Of a stretch of DNA of 16,733 nucleotides, positions 15,370 through 16,733 are shown piece by piece. The stretch's first letter is position 1. Every line of letters starts with the position of its first letter. Source of the stretch: an uncultured Bacteroidota bacterium (lineage in GTDB: Bacteria > Bacteroidota > Bacteroidia > Flavobacteriales > Flavobacteriaceae); assembly GCA_903819815.1 (NCBI GenBank), contig CAIJFC010000242.1, forward strand, positions 1 through 16,733, in the 5' to 3' direction. The notes beneath the pieces were generated by a model. The model made no database searches. It saw nothing but the letters and a program-made list of their open reading frames with translations, and had not been told where the DNA came from. The position numbers were made by a program, and so were the translations under genes.

Positions 15370-15729
15370 TTAAACTCTTTCTTTTATTTTTCGAATAAAT
15401 GAACTTAACATTCTTTCTATTTCTTTACTTTCTTCGTTTGCTTTATTAAATTGTATTTCGTTTATATATTTTAAATTGTAGGCTATTTCTAATTGTGTTT
15501 GCATTTCAAAAAGGGAAGAAATCCCAATATTTAAAAATTTTAAATAATCGTTTTTTCCTTCTCTACCGTAACCTTCAGCAATATTGCTTGGAATAGAAAT
15601 GGCACTTCTTCTAATTTGAGATGTTAAACCAAAATTTTCTTCTTTGGGAAATAAACTGGTAAGTTGATAAATTTCAGTTACAATTGTCATTGATTTTTGC
15701 CAAATCAACAAATCTCTAAATGTGCTCAT
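15370..15729 (-). CDS. Four-helix-bundle protein (23S rRNA intervening-sequence family)
   Basis: The 119-residue product carries the family's conserved core: 'FRDLLIWQKSM' at the start, 'LTSQIRRSAISIPSNIAEGY' around residues 35-54, 'YLKFLNIGISSLFEMQTQLE' around 62-81, and a helical end. Family members are known from intervening sequences of 23S rRNA genes, from diversity-generating retroelements (Avd, an accessory to reverse transcriptase), and as frequent stand-alone genes in Bacteroidetes. Here no reverse transcriptase or rRNA is seen, so this is a solo copy. It is four helices with a positive patch, probably nucleic-acid binding. The gene is bracketed by inverted repeat arms (15316-15342 and 15762-15800), which suggests that the gene and arms moved as one unit. 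Its function is unknown. ATG at 15729-15727 gives the family's usual start. Confidence 0.92.
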   Translation of the reverse strand: MSTFRDLLIWQKSMTIVTEIYQLTSLFPKEENFGLTSQIRRSAISIPSNIAEGYGREGKNDYLKFLNIGISSLFEMQTQLEIAYNLKYINEIQFNKANEESKEIERMLSSFIRKIKERV

Positions 15730-15761
15730 AAGTAAATTTATTAATTATAACTCAATACAAA

Positions 15762-15800
15762 CCTTTGAACCTTTGCAACTTACTGACTTTGAACCTTTGG
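15762..15800 (-). repeat. Right inverted arm of the four-helix-bundle element
   Basis: The arm contains two copies of CTTTGAACCTTTG (15762-15775 region and 15787-15799) around CAACTTACTGA. It is largely complementary to the left arm at 15316-15342. It ends three bases before the stop codon of the pRiA4b-like gene at 15804. Confidence 0.7.
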
Positions 15801-15803
15801 AAA

Positions 15804-16340
15804 TTACCATTTCTCCTCCGATCCGTAATCCTCAAAACTATCGTCGCCGCTGAACATGTCTAGATCATCTTCGTCCAAATCATCTTCAAATTCCCCATAA
15901 ATATCATCGTTCATATCGGCTTCAAAGTTTTTTTCGATCGCTTCATCAGGCATTTCACCGTGAGAAAAAATAGTTTCAGGATAACTGTTTCCTGGAATCG
16001 GATCTTCAATAGCAGCCAATTCCACTAGGAATGTCCACATATTTATAAAATCATAAACATATATAATCTTAGTATTTTGCTTGTCCAACAAATCCGATAA
16101 TTGATAATCGCTCATCGTTTTTTGCTCGCCCGGAACATCCCCAGCGTCAAACATCGGAATCTCATCCTCCTGATTCCACGTATCATCACACGTATAAAAC
16201 GAAGCAACTTCCATTCCGTCAAACCCAAAAGAATTGAAAATAGCATTGTGAAAATCCTCCAAAGTATCCCCCGAAAGTATTGCAATATCTCTAAAAATGT
16301 CCTCCTCCGTGTCTAAAATTACTCTAAATTTATAAACCAT
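15804..16340 (-). CDS. pRiA4b ORF-3-like protein with very acidic tail
   Basis: The 178-residue product resembles the plasmid pRiA4b ORF-3 family (also annotated as IS1096-passenger-TnpR-like). It shows the N-terminal 'YKFRVILDTEEDIFRDIAI', 'TLEDFHNAIFNSFGFDG' and 'ASFYTCDD' segments, and the 'YVYDFINMWTFLVEL' strand typical of the fold. The last 60 residues are dominated by Asp and Glu. Despite the family name there is no transposase nearby, and chromosomal copies of this type are common in Flavobacteria. The function is unknown. The start at 16340 is supported by a TACCTTTG promoter box about 23 bases upstream. Transcription probably runs on through the four-helix-bundle gene to the nucleoid-associated gene. 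Confidence 0.85.
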   Translation of the reverse strand: MVYKFRVILDTEEDIFRDIAILSGDTLEDFHNAIFNSFGFDGMEVASFYTCDDTWNQEDEIPMFDAGDVPGEQKTMSDYQLSDLLDKQNTKIIYVYDFINMWTFLVELAAIEDPIPGNSYPETIFSHGEMPDEAIEKNFEADMNDDIYGEFEDDLDEDDLDMFSGDDSFEDYGSEEKW

Positions 16341-16362
16341 ATTCTTTATTTTTGTGAAGTAA

Positions 16363-16370
16363 CAAAGGTA
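16363..16370 (-). promoter_or_regulatory. Promoter -7 box (TACCTTTG)
   Basis: On the minus strand TACCTTTG matches the Bacteroidetes -7 consensus TAnnTTTG at all fixed positions. It lies 22 bases before the ATG at 16340, giving a leader of about 15 bases. The -33 region has no TTG and is instead filled by heptamer repeats (16379-16406). Confidence 0.6.
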
Positions 16371-16378
16371 AAATTTAA

Positions 16379-16406
16379 TTTTAGATTTTAGATTTTAGAT
16401 TTCAGA
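16379..16406 (+). repeat. 7-bp phased repeat in the -33 region
   Basis: Three perfect copies of TTTTAGA (16379, 16386, 16393) and one TTTCAGA (16400) run without gaps. They lie directly upstream of the TACCTTTG box of the pRiA4b-like gene. The array resembles the one at 13154-13188. Confidence 0.85.
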
Positions 16407-16431
16407 TTTGTTAATAAGATTTTTTTTGAAG

Positions 16432-16510
16432 CTAATCCGGCTATCATTCCAAATCCGCTTTATTGCTGCTGTCGCGCAACAAAGCGGGATTTTCCCTTCT
16501 ATCCGGGCTA
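16432..16510 (-). repeat. Structured intergenic repeat, copy B
   Basis: On the minus strand it starts TAGCCCGGATAGAAG and ends GATAGCCGGATTAG. The ends match copy A (4121-4176): the outer 15 bases agree at 13 positions. Between them is a longer hairpin, CGCTTTATTG (16456-16465) with CAACAAAGCG (16477-16486), one A-C mismatch, extended by further pairs and one bulged G. The stem sequence is unrelated to that of copy A. Confidence 0.65.
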
Positions 16511-16733
16511 GAAATAATGATGATGATTATAATTAAAATTCAAATTATTTTGAACAATACTGCTTCAATTTTGAAATAAAAAGTGAGTGCTTTGACAACA
16601 TAATTACGAATAGAAAGTGGTCTTATAAAATGAAAAAGTAACCGATTTTAAAAACTGGATTGGTTAAAAATTTATTTAATTATTTTATTTAAGTAAATTA
16701 TTTTAAAATACTGACAAACAATTTTTTAAATAA

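Larger units (their letters stand above)
16341..16733. other. Intergenic stretch to the window edge, no convincing gene
   Basis: Besides the promoter box, heptamer array and copy B listed separately, the stretch 16511-16733 is AT-rich and holds only a 20-codon ATG frame (16517-16579) with a low-complexity start and no coding character. A weak inverted repeat TAACCGAT/ATTGGTTA (16639-16646 and 16659-16666, one G-T pair) is present, too weak to call a terminator. No gene continues across the window edge as far as I can see. Confidence 0.6.

Noticed and set aside
15370..15729. Diversity-generating retroelement, because the four-helix-bundle family includes Avd
   Set aside because: No reverse transcriptase and no template/variable repeat pair was seen; the adhesin repeats are ordinary Ig-like module duplications.
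15804..16340. Insertion sequence or resolvase, because the family is sometimes labelled IS1096 TnpR-like
   Set aside because: No transposase, no inverted ends around the gene and no serine-recombinase residues; chromosomal copies of this family are common.

Overview
The window looks like chromosome of a member of the Flavobacteriaceae, most probably Flavobacterium or a close relative. The evidence is a very AT-rich sequence, promoters of the TAnnTTTG kind instead of E. coli-type -10 boxes, little sign of Shine-Dalgarno sequences, a RimO of Bacteroidetes type, and two large secreted proteins ending in the type B C-terminal sorting domain of the Bacteroidetes type IX secretion system (T9SS). 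No rRNA, tRNA, CRISPR array, phage module or intact transposase gene was seen.

Layout. (1) Positions 1-1948, plus strand: a tight run of envelope genes. It holds the tail of an OB-fold protein with an in-frame TGA, a DUF5777-type outer-membrane beta-barrel, a small haem c lipoprotein and a YceI-type secreted protein, closed by a bidirectional terminator at 1954-1986. (2) Positions 1991-4030, minus strand: rimO (ribosomal protein S12 methylthiotransferase) followed by a small secreted glycine-rich protein. They are separated by a roughly 200 bp element with inverted ends and flanking direct repeats that looks like a MITE. (3) Positions 4206-14131, minus strand: a probable four-gene transcription unit made of an ABC ATPase (TTG start), an ABC-2 permease, a 765-residue choice-of-anchor L protein and a 1921-residue multi-domain adhesin-like protein. 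Both large proteins end in near-equivalent T9SS type B domains. (4) Positions 14249-16340, minus strand: a pRiA4b ORF-3-like acidic protein, a solo four-helix-bundle gene bracketed by inverted repeat arms, and a YejK/NdpA-like nucleoid-associated protein, ending in a terminator at 14201-14230. (5) Positions 16341-16733: no convincing gene; a promoter, heptamer repeats, a structured intergenic repeat and an AT-rich tail.

How the genes fit together. Region 1 suggests an envelope redox or small-molecule function. Region 3 suggests an exporter co-expressed with two large cell-surface or secreted proteins, consistent with surface adhesion in a gliding or biofilm-forming bacterium, but its substrate is unknown. 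The most unusual signals are not protein-coding. They are the MITE-like element between rimO and its neighbour, two copies of a hairpin element with conserved ends and unrelated stems (4121-4176 and 16432-16510), the inverted arms around the four-helix-bundle gene, and 7-bp phased repeats just upstream of two genes. I did not see a clear novel defence or mobile system in this window.
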